Source of the DNA: an uncultured Pelagibacteraceae bacterium
GTDB lineage: Bacteria > Pseudomonadota > Alphaproteobacteria > Pelagibacterales > Pelagibacteraceae
Assembly (NCBI GenBank): GCA_902627565.1
Contig: CACOJM010000008.1
Span: 1 to 59,974, forward strand
DNA length: 59,974 nucleotides
Direction of reading: 5' to 3'
Shown: piece by piece, positions 35,551 to 43,241 of the stretch
How the letters are laid out: every line of letters starts with the position of its first letter
Position numbering within the stretch: the first letter of the stretch is position 1
Program-made: the position numbers and the translations under genes
The notes under the pieces: generated by a model
Databases searched by the model: none
Seen by the model: the letters and a program-made list of their open reading frames with translations, nothing else
What the model was told of the DNA's origin: nothing

Positions 35551-37170
35551 ATGTCCAGAGAGACAATGGAATACGATGTTGTTATTGTAGGTGGAGGTCC
35601 ATCAGGTTTATCCACTGCTATAAAACTTAAACAACTAGACTCAAATTTAAATGTTTGTATTTTAGAGAAAGCCTCTGAAATTGGCGCACACATATTAAGT
35701 GGAAATGTTTTTGAAACTAGAGCATTAGATGAGCTAATTCCAAATTGGAGGGAATTAAATTCTCCAATTAAAATAAAAGTTACTAAAGAAAAATTTTTAT
35801 TTTTAGGTAAAAAAAAATCTTTAAGCTGGCCAACATGGTTACTTCCTGCTGTTCAGCAGAATCATAAAAATTATATTATTAGTTTAGCAAACTTATGTAG
35901 ATGGCTTGCAGAACAGGCTGAAGCTTTAGGAGTAGAAATTTTTCCAGGTTTTCCAGCTACTGAAGTTTTATATAATGAAGATGGTTCTGTTAAAGGTGTG
36001 GCTACTCAAGATATGGGGATTGATAAAGAGGGAAATAAAAAAGATAGTTTTGAACCAGGCATAAATCTTTTAGGAAAAGTAACAGTATTTGCAGAAGGTT
36101 GTAGAGGTCATCTTGGAAAACAATTAATAAAGAAATTTGAGTTAGATAAAGGTAAAGACCCGCAGCAATATGGAATTGGTTTTAAGGAAATTTGGGAAAT
36201 AGAGGAAAAAAATCACACAGAAGGATTAGTAATGCATACTGCTGGCTGGCCCTTAGATAATAACACATATGGTGGAAGTTTTATGTATCATGCTGAGAAT
36301 AAACAAATCTTTTTAGGTTATGTAATTGGTTTAGATTATAGAAATCCTCACCTATCTCCTTTCGATGAATTTCAAAGATTCAAAACACACCCAGCAATTA
36401 AAAAAATTATTGAGGGAGGAAAAAGAATTTCTTATGGAGCAAGAGCACTAATAGAGGGTGGATTTCAAAGTTTACCAAAAATGTTTATGCCTGGAGCTTT
36501 GTTAATAGGATGTGATGCAGGTACTTTAAATATGCCAAAAATTAAAGGATCCCATACCGCTATGAAAAGTGGAATAATTGCAGCTGAAACTATAGAAGAA
36601 CATTTAAAATCAAATAAAGATCTATCTATTTTTGATGAAAAATTAAAAAGTAGCTGGTTATATAAAGAGCTATTTCAAGCAAGAAATGTAAAACCAAGTT
36701 TTAGCTGGGGTTTAATATTAGGAATAATATTTACTGGCTTAGATCAAATTTTATTCAAAGGAAAACTTCCATTTACTTTAAGACACAAACATGCGGATCA
36801 TGAAACTTTAAAACCAGCTAAAGATATGCCAAAAATTGATTATCCAAAGCCTGATAATATAATTACTTTTGACAAAACTAGTTCCGTTTATTTAACAGGA
36901 ACCAACCATGAAGATAACCAGCCAGTTCATTTAAAACTGAAAGATCCTAATTTACCAATTAGTTATACTTTAAATGAATTTGATGAGCCTGCTCAAAGAT
37001 ATTGCCCTGCTGGTGTATACGAAGTGCAAAAAGAAAATGATATTAATAAATTTGTAATTAACGCTCAAAATTGTATTCACTGCAAAACCTGCGATATAAA
37101 AGAGCCTTCTCAGAATATTACTTGGGTGACACCCGAAGGTGGTGGTGGTCCTAAGTATGGAAATATGTAA
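35551..37170 (+). CDS. Electron transfer flavoprotein-ubiquinone oxidoreductase
   Basis: A 539-aa membrane-associated flavo-iron-sulfur protein that passes electrons from reduced ETF to ubiquinone. The FAD motif VVIVGGGPSGLSTAI is at about 10-24, and a C-terminal 4Fe-4S ferredoxin domain carries CPAGVYEV and NCIHCKTCDIK. Length matches the family. Together with etfBA and dmgdh it completes a dimethylglycine-to-quinone electron chain in one operon. The stop meets the convergent DUF2237 gene with no gap. Confidence 0.97.
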   Translation: MSRETMEYDVVIVGGGPSGLSTAIKLKQLDSNLNVCILEKASEIGAHILSGNVFETRALDELIPNWRELNSPIKIKVTKEKFLFLGKKKSLSWPTWLLPAVQQNHKNYIISLANLCRWLAEQAEALGVEIFPGFPATEVLYNEDGSVKGVATQDMGIDKEGNKKDSFEPGINLLGKVTVFAEGCRGHLGKQLIKKFELDKGKDPQQYGIGFKEIWEIEEKNHTEGLVMHTAGWPLDNNTYGGSFMYHAENKQIFLGYVIGLDYRNPHLSPFDEFQRFKTHPAIKKIIEGGKRISYGARALIEGGFQSLPKMFMPGALLIGCDAGTLNMPKIKGSHTAMKSGIIAAETIEEHLKSNKDLSIFDEKLKSSWLYKELFQARNVKPSFSWGLILGIIFTGLDQILFKGKLPFTLRHKHADHETLKPAKDMPKIDYPKPDNIITFDKTSSVYLTGTNHEDNQPVHLKLKDPNLPISYTLNEFDEPAQRYCPAGVYEVQKENDINKFVINAQNCIHCKTCDIKEPSQNITWVTPEGGGGPKYGNM

Positions 37171-37554
37171 TTAAGATAGATCTATTGCAAATTTCTTTAA
37201 TGTTTCTATTGATATAATCTTAAGGGTATTTTCATGAGTTCTTTTTAAGAAAACTGGACATCCTTTTCCTGCTTCAACTGCTTTTGCATACCATGAAGCA
37301 CAAACACACCAACCATCACCATCTTTAAGGCCTGGAAATCCAAATTCTGGATGTGGTGTTATTAGATCATTTCCAGCTTCTTTACACCACTCAAGAAACT
37401 CAGTGGTCACTTTTGCACAAACAGTGTGTTGTCCGTGATCATTCTCATCTGTATTACAACATCCATCTCTATACCAACCTGTCATTGGATCTTCAGAACA
37501 AAGTTCAAGTTTTTCACCTAAAACATTTTTTTGTTGATTAGTTTCTGTTTGCAT
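37171..37554 (-). CDS. DUF2237 family protein
   Basis: The Met at 37554 (QTETNQQKNVLG follows) is the start that best fits the family; the open frame reaches 37575. DUF2237 hallmarks are NVLGEKLELCSEDPMTGW, RDGCCNT, PEFGFPGLKDGDGWCVCASWY. Several conserved Cys suggest metal or redox chemistry, but the function is unknown. Its start overlaps the upstream 2OG-oxygenase gene by 17 bases. Confidence 0.85.
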   Translation of the reverse strand: MQTETNQQKNVLGEKLELCSEDPMTGWYRDGCCNTDENDHGQHTVCAKVTTEFLEWCKEAGNDLITPHPEFGFPGLKDGDGWCVCASWYAKAVEAGKGCPVFLKRTHENTLKIISIETLKKFAIDLS

Positions 37555-38182
37555 AGACATTATAGACATGTTCATCTACCTTAGCATTAAAAGAAATAGA
37601 TCGTCTTTCTTCATTAGTCTCTTTAAAAGGATATACTGTATGCATCATATAATTTGGAAAAAAATAAAATTCACCTACTTTTGGTTTTATTCTAAAGGTT
37701 GATTGACTTAAAAATTGTCTTGTACCATGTATTAACTCTAATTGACCGTTTGGATTATTTTTCTTACTATCTTGAGCTTTATCACCTAAATCATCTGGAA
37801 CTTTTAAATAACCTACACCAGAAATATGTCCATTATGCCAATGTGTAGGATTATATTCACCTTTAAACTGTCTTACTACCCAAGTTGATATAAGATCAAA
37901 TTGTTTAACTTCCGGCAAACCCGAAAGTTTCAACCATTGTGCGGTACAAGTACCTAAAAATTTTAACCAACCAGAGGAGTCTGCAAATTTATTATCTAAT
38001 ATAAATTCTTGAGTAACCTGACCAGCAAGATTTCTTCCATGATCTTGAAGCTTAATTTTCTCTTCATCTTTAATGACTTCATCTATATAATTATTTAGTT
38101 TTAAAATCATATTCTCAGGTATACTGACCTTTGCTATTGAAGGTCCAAAAGGTCTTGCAATGCTGATATTAGTTTTTTCCAT
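37538..38182 (-). CDS. Putative 2OG-Fe(II) oxygenase (TIGR02466-like)
   Basis: A 214-aa protein with the cupin-like 2-oxoglutarate dioxygenase pattern: THWHNGHISGVGYLKVP supplies the first iron ligands, FFPNYMMHTVYPF the distal histidine, and ERRSISFN the 2-oxoglutarate-binding arginine. The layout fits the TIGR02466 family, often next to phage or metabolic genes, substrate unknown. It lies 6 bases after hisI on the same strand. Confidence 0.75.
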   Translation of the reverse strand: MEKTNISIARPFGPSIAKVSIPENMILKLNNYIDEVIKDEEKIKLQDHGRNLAGQVTQEFILDNKFADSSGWLKFLGTCTAQWLKLSGLPEVKQFDLISTWVVRQFKGEYNPTHWHNGHISGVGYLKVPDDLGDKAQDSKKNNPNGQLELIHGTRQFLSQSTFRIKPKVGEFYFFPNYMMHTVYPFKETNEERRSISFNAKVDEHVYNVYANRN

Positions 38183-38188
38183 TATTTT

Positions 38189-38656
38189 TTAAATTTTTGT
38201 AGGATTTGGTTGATCTTTATAAATTATTTCTGGATCAAATTTTTTTTCTTTTTCTAAAAATTTCATTTCAATTTCCCTCCCATTTTTTATAATACCTAAA
38301 GGAATTGATCTATAAAAACAGGAACGATATCCAACATGACAACTTGCACCATCTCCTATATCTACTACGAGCCATACTGAATCTTGATCATCATCAATTC
38401 TGATTTCTTTAACTTTTTGAACAAAACCACTCGTATTACCTTTGTGCCAAATAGAATTTCTTGATCTGCTAAAATAATGAGCTTCCTTAGTTTCAATTGT
38501 TTTTTTTAATGCTTCCACATTCATATAACCATGCATAAGGATATCTTTTGTTTTATTACACATCGTGATTACAGGTATTAATCCATTATTATCAAATTTT
38601 GGGGAAAATAGATTTCCTTCTTCAATTTCAGCTACATTTTCTCTTTTTTTGAACAT
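38189..38656 (-). CDS. hisI: Phosphoribosyl-AMP cyclohydrolase
   Basis: A 155-aa enzyme opening the adenine ring of PR-AMP in histidine synthesis (third step). The zinc site is visible as C106 and C113 in SCHVGYRSCFYR with the acidic IDDDQD segment at about 87-93. SRNSIWHKGNTSGF is the family signature. It is only the cyclohydrolase, without a HisE domain. It is divergent from folE, with a 76-bp gap. Confidence 0.95.
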   Translation of the reverse strand: MFKKRENVAEIEEGNLFSPKFDNNGLIPVITMCNKTKDILMHGYMNVEALKKTIETKEAHYFSRSRNSIWHKGNTSGFVQKVKEIRIDDDQDSVWLVVDIGDGASCHVGYRSCFYRSIPLGIIKNGREIEMKFLEKEKKFDPEIIYKDQPNPTKI

Positions 38657-38732
38657 ATTTGGTGATTTTGTAGCACATATATACAGATAATAAATATTTT
38701 AAAAATAAGCATTTATATGTATAAAACGTCCC

Positions 38733-39347
38733 ATGAAACTTGTTAAAAATACAGAACAGAGCCAAAAACTCAAGAATGTTACAGATAAAGAGGCTGAGGA
38801 TGCTTTTAGAACAATTTTATCTTGGATGGGTGAAGATCCATTAAGAGAAGGTTTATTGGAAACCCCTAAAAGAGTAGTAAAAGCATTTAAGGAATATTTT
38901 AAGGGATACAAAGAAGATCCAAATCAAATTTTAGATAAAACTTTTGGTGATGTGGAAGGTTACGATGATATGGTTGTTCAAAAAAATATTTCAGTACAAA
39001 GTCATTGTGAGCATCATATGGCACCAATTATTGGTAAAGCTCATGTTGCATATATACCAAAAGATAGAGTAGTAGGTTTAAGTAAATTAGCAAGGGTTGT
39101 AGAGGTATTCTCAAAAAGGTTACAAACTCAAGAGAGATTAACTATGCAAATTGCGAATACCTTAATGGAATCTCTCGATGCAAAAGGTGTAGCAGTTACT
39201 ATTGATTCTACTCATCAATGTATGACTATGAGAGGTATTAAAAAGGAACAAGCAACTACAGTTACAAATTATTATTTAGGTCAATTTAAAGATGATCTTA
39301 GTTATCAAAATAGATATTTGAGGTTTATAAGCGTACCAAAAGATTAA
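38733..39347 (+). CDS. folE: GTP cyclohydrolase I
   Basis: A 204-aa enzyme making dihydroneopterin triphosphate from GTP, the entry to folate, which the C1 pathways here depend on. Zinc ligands C92, H95 and C163 sit in SHCEHHMAPI and HQCMTMRGI; VGLSKLARVVEVFSKRLQTQERLT is the family signature. The following gene's GTG start is 1 base after its stop. Confidence 0.97.
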   Translation: MKLVKNTEQSQKLKNVTDKEAEDAFRTILSWMGEDPLREGLLETPKRVVKAFKEYFKGYKEDPNQILDKTFGDVEGYDDMVVQKNISVQSHCEHHMAPIIGKAHVAYIPKDRVVGLSKLARVVEVFSKRLQTQERLTMQIANTLMESLDAKGVAVTIDSTHQCMTMRGIKKEQATTVTNYYLGQFKDDLSYQNRYLRFISVPKD

Positions 39348-39348
39348 A

Positions 39349-40353
39349 GTGTCTGATCAATTTAAAGCATTAATTTTAAATCAAAAAGACGAAGAATTTA
39401 CCAGAGAGATAAAAACTATAGATAGAGGTTTCTTAAAACATGGAGATGTATTTATAAAAGTTAGTTATTCAGGTTTGAATTATAAAGATGCATTAATCTT
39501 AAAAAATGGAGCAAGATTAGTTAAAGAATTTCCTCATATTCCAGGTATAGACTTTTCAGGAGTTGTTGAAGATAGTAATCATAAAAATTTTAAGTCTGGC
39601 GATGAAATTGTTTTAACGGGGTGGAGAGTTGGAGAAATTTTTTATGGTGGATATGCACAATATGCAAAAGTCAATGGAGATTTTTTAGTAAAAAAACCAA
39701 AAAATTTAGATCTTAGGCAAGCAATGATTTTAGGTACGGCTGGTCTTACAGCTTTAATGTGTTCGTTTACAACTAAAGCTACTAGAGAAGAACTTCTTTT
39801 AGGAGATAAAGTTGAGAATGTAATTGTTAGTGGTGCTTCGGGTGGTGTAGGAAGCATGGCAGTTATGATGTTGAGTAAGCTTGGTTGTAATGTAACAGCA
39901 ATAACAGGAAAAAAAAGTAATGAAAATTATTTGAAATCTATAGGTGCAAAAAATGTTGTAAATACTAGCGAAATGACAAAAGACTCAAGACCGTTAGATA
40001 AAGGTTTGTGGGATGGTGCAGTAGATACAGTTGGTGGAAAGGTTTTGGAAAATATAATTGCACAAACAAAAGACGGAGGAATAGTTTCAGCATGTGGTAA
40101 TGCTGCTGATATAAAATTAAATACTACAGTTATGCCTTTTATAATTAGAGGTGTTAAATTATGGGGAATTAATTCAGTAACAGCATCAATAAAAAGAAGA
40201 CAATTTTTATGGAATGAGGCAGGAAAGTTAATTAATTTCGAAATTCTTGAGAAATCAATTAAAGAAATAAAATTAGATGAAGTAATAGATATTTTTCCAA
40301 AAATGTTAAAAGGCGAAACTTCGGGAAGATATTTAATAAATTTAGATAAATAA
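39349..40353 (+). CDS. Acrylyl-CoA reductase/quinone oxidoreductase (AcuI/YhdH-like MDR)
   Basis: A 334-aa zinc-free medium-chain dehydrogenase. FPHIPGIDFSGVV, the NADPH motif VSGASGGVGSMAVMML at about 163-178 and ACGNAADIKLNTTVMPFI near 245-262 match the YhdH/AcuI family. AcuI reduces acrylyl-CoA, a toxic DMSP product, to propionyl-CoA and would fit a SAR11 cell, but assignment within the family is by resemblance only. It starts with GTG and its stop overlaps a LysR regulator start (TAATG). Confidence 0.8.
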   Translation: MSDQFKALILNQKDEEFTREIKTIDRGFLKHGDVFIKVSYSGLNYKDALILKNGARLVKEFPHIPGIDFSGVVEDSNHKNFKSGDEIVLTGWRVGEIFYGGYAQYAKVNGDFLVKKPKNLDLRQAMILGTAGLTALMCSFTTKATREELLLGDKVENVIVSGASGGVGSMAVMMLSKLGCNVTAITGKKSNENYLKSIGAKNVVNTSEMTKDSRPLDKGLWDGAVDTVGGKVLENIIAQTKDGGIVSACGNAADIKLNTTVMPFIIRGVKLWGINSVTASIKRRQFLWNEAGKLINFEILEKSIKEIKLDEVIDIFPKMLKGETSGRYLINLDK

Positions 40354-41243
40354 TGGACTGGGATAAATTAAAGATATTTCATGCAGTTGCCGAAGCAGGA
40401 AGCTTTACTAATGCAACTGTAAACCTTAATCTAAGTCAATCAGCAATAAGTAGACAAATTCAATCATTAGAGCAAGATTTAAAAGTTCAATTATTTGAAA
40501 GACATGCAAGAGGTCTTACTTTAACTGAAAATGGTGAGTATGTTTTTAAAACTGCTCATGAAGTTATAAGTAAATTAAAAGAAGTAGAAACTTCATTAGG
40601 TGACCAAAAAAATAAACCTACAGGAAAACTAACAATTACAACTGTTAGAAGTTTTGGAACACACTGGTTAACTCCAAGAATTCAGGAGTTTATGAGGCTA
40701 AATCCAGAGATAGAAATAGAATTAATTTTTGAGGATAAAGAATTGGATTTAAGCACTAGGCAAGCAGATATAGGTATCTTTATGAGAAGGCCTAAACAAT
40801 TAAATTATATTCAAAAAAAATTAGTAGATTTAAAGTATTATATATATGGTTCAAATAAATATCTTGAAAAATATGGTATGCCAAAAACAATCAATGATTT
40901 GAATAAACATAAATTTATCTCTTTTGGAAAAGGAGCGCCTTCACCGGTTTATAACCCAGATTGGGCTTTAAAATTAGGTATGCCTGATGGAAAAAAAAGA
41001 AAAACAATAATGAAAGTTAATAGCGTTATGGGATTACTTCTTGCAGTAGAGTCAGGTGTAGGATTAGCAGCATTACCAGAATATTTGGTTAGTAATTCAA
41101 ATAATGTTATTAAAGTATTACCTAAATCTGAGGGACCAATAACAGAGGCACACTTTGTTTATCCTCAATCATTGAAAAATACAGCTAGAATTCAAGCTTT
41201 TAGGAACTTTTTATTTAGTAAAATAGGTGACTGGAAGTCTTAA
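40353..41243 (+). CDS. LysR-family transcriptional regulator
   Basis: A 296-aa LysR regulator with an N-terminal winged helix-turn-helix (about 1-60: DWDKLKIFHAVAEAGSFTNAT, SQSAISRQIQSLE) and a periplasmic-binding-like effector domain from about 90. It is coupled to the AcuI-like gene by a one-base overlap, the opposite of the usual divergent arrangement, so its targets cannot be inferred from position. A 105-bp gap with iron-box elements follows. Confidence 0.9.
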   Translation: MDWDKLKIFHAVAEAGSFTNATVNLNLSQSAISRQIQSLEQDLKVQLFERHARGLTLTENGEYVFKTAHEVISKLKEVETSLGDQKNKPTGKLTITTVRSFGTHWLTPRIQEFMRLNPEIEIELIFEDKELDLSTRQADIGIFMRRPKQLNYIQKKLVDLKYYIYGSNKYLEKYGMPKTINDLNKHKFISFGKGAPSPVYNPDWALKLGMPDGKKRKTIMKVNSVMGLLLAVESGVGLAALPEYLVSNSNNVIKVLPKSEGPITEAHFVYPQSLKNTARIQAFRNFLFSKIGDWKS

Positions 41244-41281
41244 ATTTATCTCTTAAGAAATAACTTGGTTCTGCGACATTC

Positions 41282-41324
41282 TTGCAATTGATAATCATTC
41301 GCAATGAGAATAGTTATCATTCAC
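41282..41324 (+). promoter_or_regulatory. Fur-like boxes and promoter ahead of the iron importer
   Basis: Two adjacent motifs resemble the 19-bp Fur consensus: 41284-41302 (14 of 19 matches) and 41306-41324 (13 of 19), both built on GATAATCATT/TTATCATT halves. They overlap a possible promoter, TTGCAA at 41282-41287 and GAGAAT at 41306-41311 with 18-base spacing. Binding of a Fur-family repressor would block transcription when iron is plentiful. The gene behind it is a ferric-binding protein, which supports the call. Confidence 0.65.
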
Positions 41325-41348
41325 ATTTAATTAAATAGTAGGAGATAA

Positions 41349-42377
41349 ATGAAAAAAATAACTATTTTAGCATTAATAACATCTTTATTTGCATCCGCAT
41401 TTGCAATTGCTGATGAAGTAAATATTTTTAATGCTAGGCATTATAAAGCTGATGGAGAGTTATATGCCAAATTTACAAACAAGACTGGTATTAAAGTAAA
41501 TCTGATAAATGGGAAATCAGGTGCCTTAGAGAAAAGAATTCTCGAAGAAGGTGCTGACTCATCTGCAGATCTTTATATCACAGCAGATGCTGGAAGATGT
41601 GGTGCTATGGATGCAAAAGGTGCGCTCCAAGGTGGTTTAACATCTGCAGCTATCAAATCAGCTGTTCCAAAGAGCTTTAGAACAAATAAGTGGGTTGGAA
41701 TAGCAAAGAGAGCTAGAATAATTTATTATTCACCTGAGAGAGTTACTGGTGCAGAGTTATCTGGTATGACTTATGAAGGTCTAGCTGATCCTAAATGGAA
41801 AGGTAGATTGGTAATTAGAAAATCTAGTAACATCTATAATAAATCTCTTGTAGCGTCATTGATTAAAAACAATGGAAAAGCTGCAACAGCTGCATGGGCT
41901 GAGGGAGTTGTTGCTAACATGGCAAGAACACCAACAGGTAATGACAGAGCTCAAATAATGGCAGTAGCAGCTGGAGAAGCTGATATTGCTGTGGCTAATA
42001 CTTACTACTTAGCTCTAATGTTGTCTGGAAAAAAAGGTGCTGAACAACAAGAAGCAGCTAAAAAAGTAAAAGCTTTTTTCCCTAATCAAAATGATAGAGG
42101 AACGCACATGAATGTTAGTTGTGCAGCTTTAGTAAAAGGTGCGCCTAATAAAGCTAACGCTGTTAAACTTGTAGAGTTTTTATTAACTCCAGAATCTCAA
42201 GAGCACTTTACAAATAACACTTTTGAGTTTCCGATGATTGACGGTGTTTCACCAAGTCCATTAGTGGTAAATAACTTAGGATTAGATTTCAAACAAGATA
42301 TGAAAACTAAACTAGCTTCTTATGGAAAAAATCAAGCTGCTGCAGTAGAAGTAATGACAGCTGCTGGTTGGAAGTAG
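41349..42377 (+). CDS. fbpA: Ferric iron ABC transporter periplasmic binding protein (FbpA/FutA-like)
   Basis: A 342-aa periplasmic protein with a signal peptide (cleavage near residue 21, ...SAFAIA). NIFNARHYKADGELYAKF at 25-42 and the paired tyrosines Y219/Y220 in ANTYYLAL are typical of Fe(III)-binding proteins that hold iron with tyrosines. A strong AGGAG lies 5 bases before the ATG, rare in this window, suggesting high expression. It is controlled by the Fur-like boxes upstream; the permease and ATPase follow further along the same strand. Confidence 0.94.
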   Translation: MKKITILALITSLFASAFAIADEVNIFNARHYKADGELYAKFTNKTGIKVNLINGKSGALEKRILEEGADSSADLYITADAGRCGAMDAKGALQGGLTSAAIKSAVPKSFRTNKWVGIAKRARIIYYSPERVTGAELSGMTYEGLADPKWKGRLVIRKSSNIYNKSLVASLIKNNGKAATAAWAEGVVANMARTPTGNDRAQIMAVAAGEADIAVANTYYLALMLSGKKGAEQQEAAKKVKAFFPNQNDRGTHMNVSCAALVKGAPNKANAVKLVEFLLTPESQEHFTNNTFEFPMIDGVSPSPLVVNNLGLDFKQDMKTKLASYGKNQAAAVEVMTAAGWK

Positions 42378-42382
42378 TAATA

Positions 42383-42556
42383 ATGGTGAAAGAAAAAGAA
42401 AAATTTATATCTAATATTGATTATAATAAATCTTCTGAAGCATGTTCCCCATGTAGTTTGGAGTGTGAAAAAATCAATAAGAGAATAAATGACAGAAAAC
42501 TTTCAGAAATAGAAACGAAGGAACTTCCGCATATCCTTAAAGTTTTTAATTTTTGA
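42383..42556 (+). CDS. 57-aa cysteine-containing small protein
   Basis: The ATG at 42383 lies 5 bases after the fbpA stop and opens 57 codons. The product is charged, with three Cys at SEACSPCSLEC (CxxCxxxC), which could bind metal, possibly iron given the operon. The C-terminal half (NDRKLSEIETKELPHIL) looks helical. No family is recognised. The structured RNA region begins about 10 bases after its stop. Confidence 0.55.
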   Translation: MVKEKEKFISNIDYNKSSEACSPCSLECEKINKRINDRKLSEIETKELPHILKVFNF

Positions 42557-42565
42557 TTTTCTGGC

Positions 42566-42686
42566 AAGTCCATGCTTTGGTTGGTATCTCCTTCCTGAAG
42601 CATGGACTTTTGAGAAGGAACTTTTCCTCTGTTGAAAGAGTGTTCACTGTGATCAAGATGTCTCCTTATTATGATGAACACTCTTT
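42566..42686 (+). ncRNA. Structured RNA with two perfect 12-bp hairpins in the iron importer operon
   Basis: Hairpin 1: AAGTCCATGCTT at 42566-42577 with AAGCATGGACTT at 42598-42609 (20-base loop). Hairpin 2, weaker, at 42613-42630. Hairpin 3: AAAGAGTGTTCA at 42635-42646 with TGAACACTCTTT at 42675-42686 (28-base loop). Both long loops show the same motif, TATCTCCTT at 42585-42593 and TGTCTCCTT at 42659-42667, complementary to Shine-Dalgarno sequences. There is no U-run after it. It could be an intercistronic stabiliser, a small RNA cut from the operon mRNA, or a leader of the next gene. Confidence 0.45.
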
Positions 42687-42705
42687 GAACAGATGAAATA
42701 AAAAA

Positions 42706-43203
42706 ATGAAATCTGGTTTTAGATTAGGTGAAATAAACTTTAATTTAGATAATTCTACTCTAAGCTCAAAAAAATTTTTTGAAAAAAAAAGAGTGACACT
42801 TTTTAGTATGGGTCAAAATCTAAAGATTCAAAATATAAATGATAAATTAAAAGATTTTGAAAATAGTTATGATAGCATTAAAAAATTAGGCATTCACGAA
42901 ATTTATTATTGTGCTTTAAAGAACTTTTTTGATCTCAAATCAAAATTTAATGAAATCAACTTAAATAAGATTAAGATTTTACCAGATGAAAAGGGTATTT
43001 TCACAGAACATCTTGGAATGCTTTCATCAAAAAATGAAGACAGTGAAAAGTACCAAGATAAAAATTATATGGCAATAATAACAGATGGGATAATTGAAAA
43101 ATGGTGGGAAGATATTAGCAATTCCAAAAATAAGGATAAAGAAACATTTTTTTCTAAAATCAGAGTTGAAAACTGCTTAGAATATCTTCATGGATCAGAG
43201 TAA
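42706..43203 (+). CDS. Peroxiredoxin-5-like protein lacking the peroxidatic cysteine
   Basis: A 165-aa soluble protein. The layout resembles Prx5-type redoxins: KKRVTLFSMGQN at 27-38 stands where KKVVLFAVPGAFTPTC is found; an IHEIYYCALKNFF strand at 63-75 and a KILPDEKGIFTEHLGM block at 90-105 follow in the right order. The PGxFTPTC segment with the peroxidatic Cys is replaced, so it should not reduce peroxides in the usual way. It lies between the iron-binding protein and the iron permease, so a role linked to iron or redox sensing is inferred. Confidence 0.55.
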   Translation: MKSGFRLGEINFNLDNSTLSSKKFFEKKRVTLFSMGQNLKIQNINDKLKDFENSYDSIKKLGIHEIYYCALKNFFDLKSKFNEINLNKIKILPDEKGIFTEHLGMLSSKNEDSEKYQDKNYMAIITDGIIEKWWEDISNSKNKDKETFFSKIRVENCLEYLHGSE

Positions 43204-43241
43204 TTTCTATTAATTTTAAATAACTGTAATATAAAACTATT

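Noticed and set aside
42421..42681. An 86-codon open frame on the minus strand across the hairpin region, with AAGGAG-like sites.
   Set aside because: It runs antisense through the small gene and both hairpins of the iron operon, has a composition unlike the neighbours, and no family resemblance. The hairpins explain the open stretch better.
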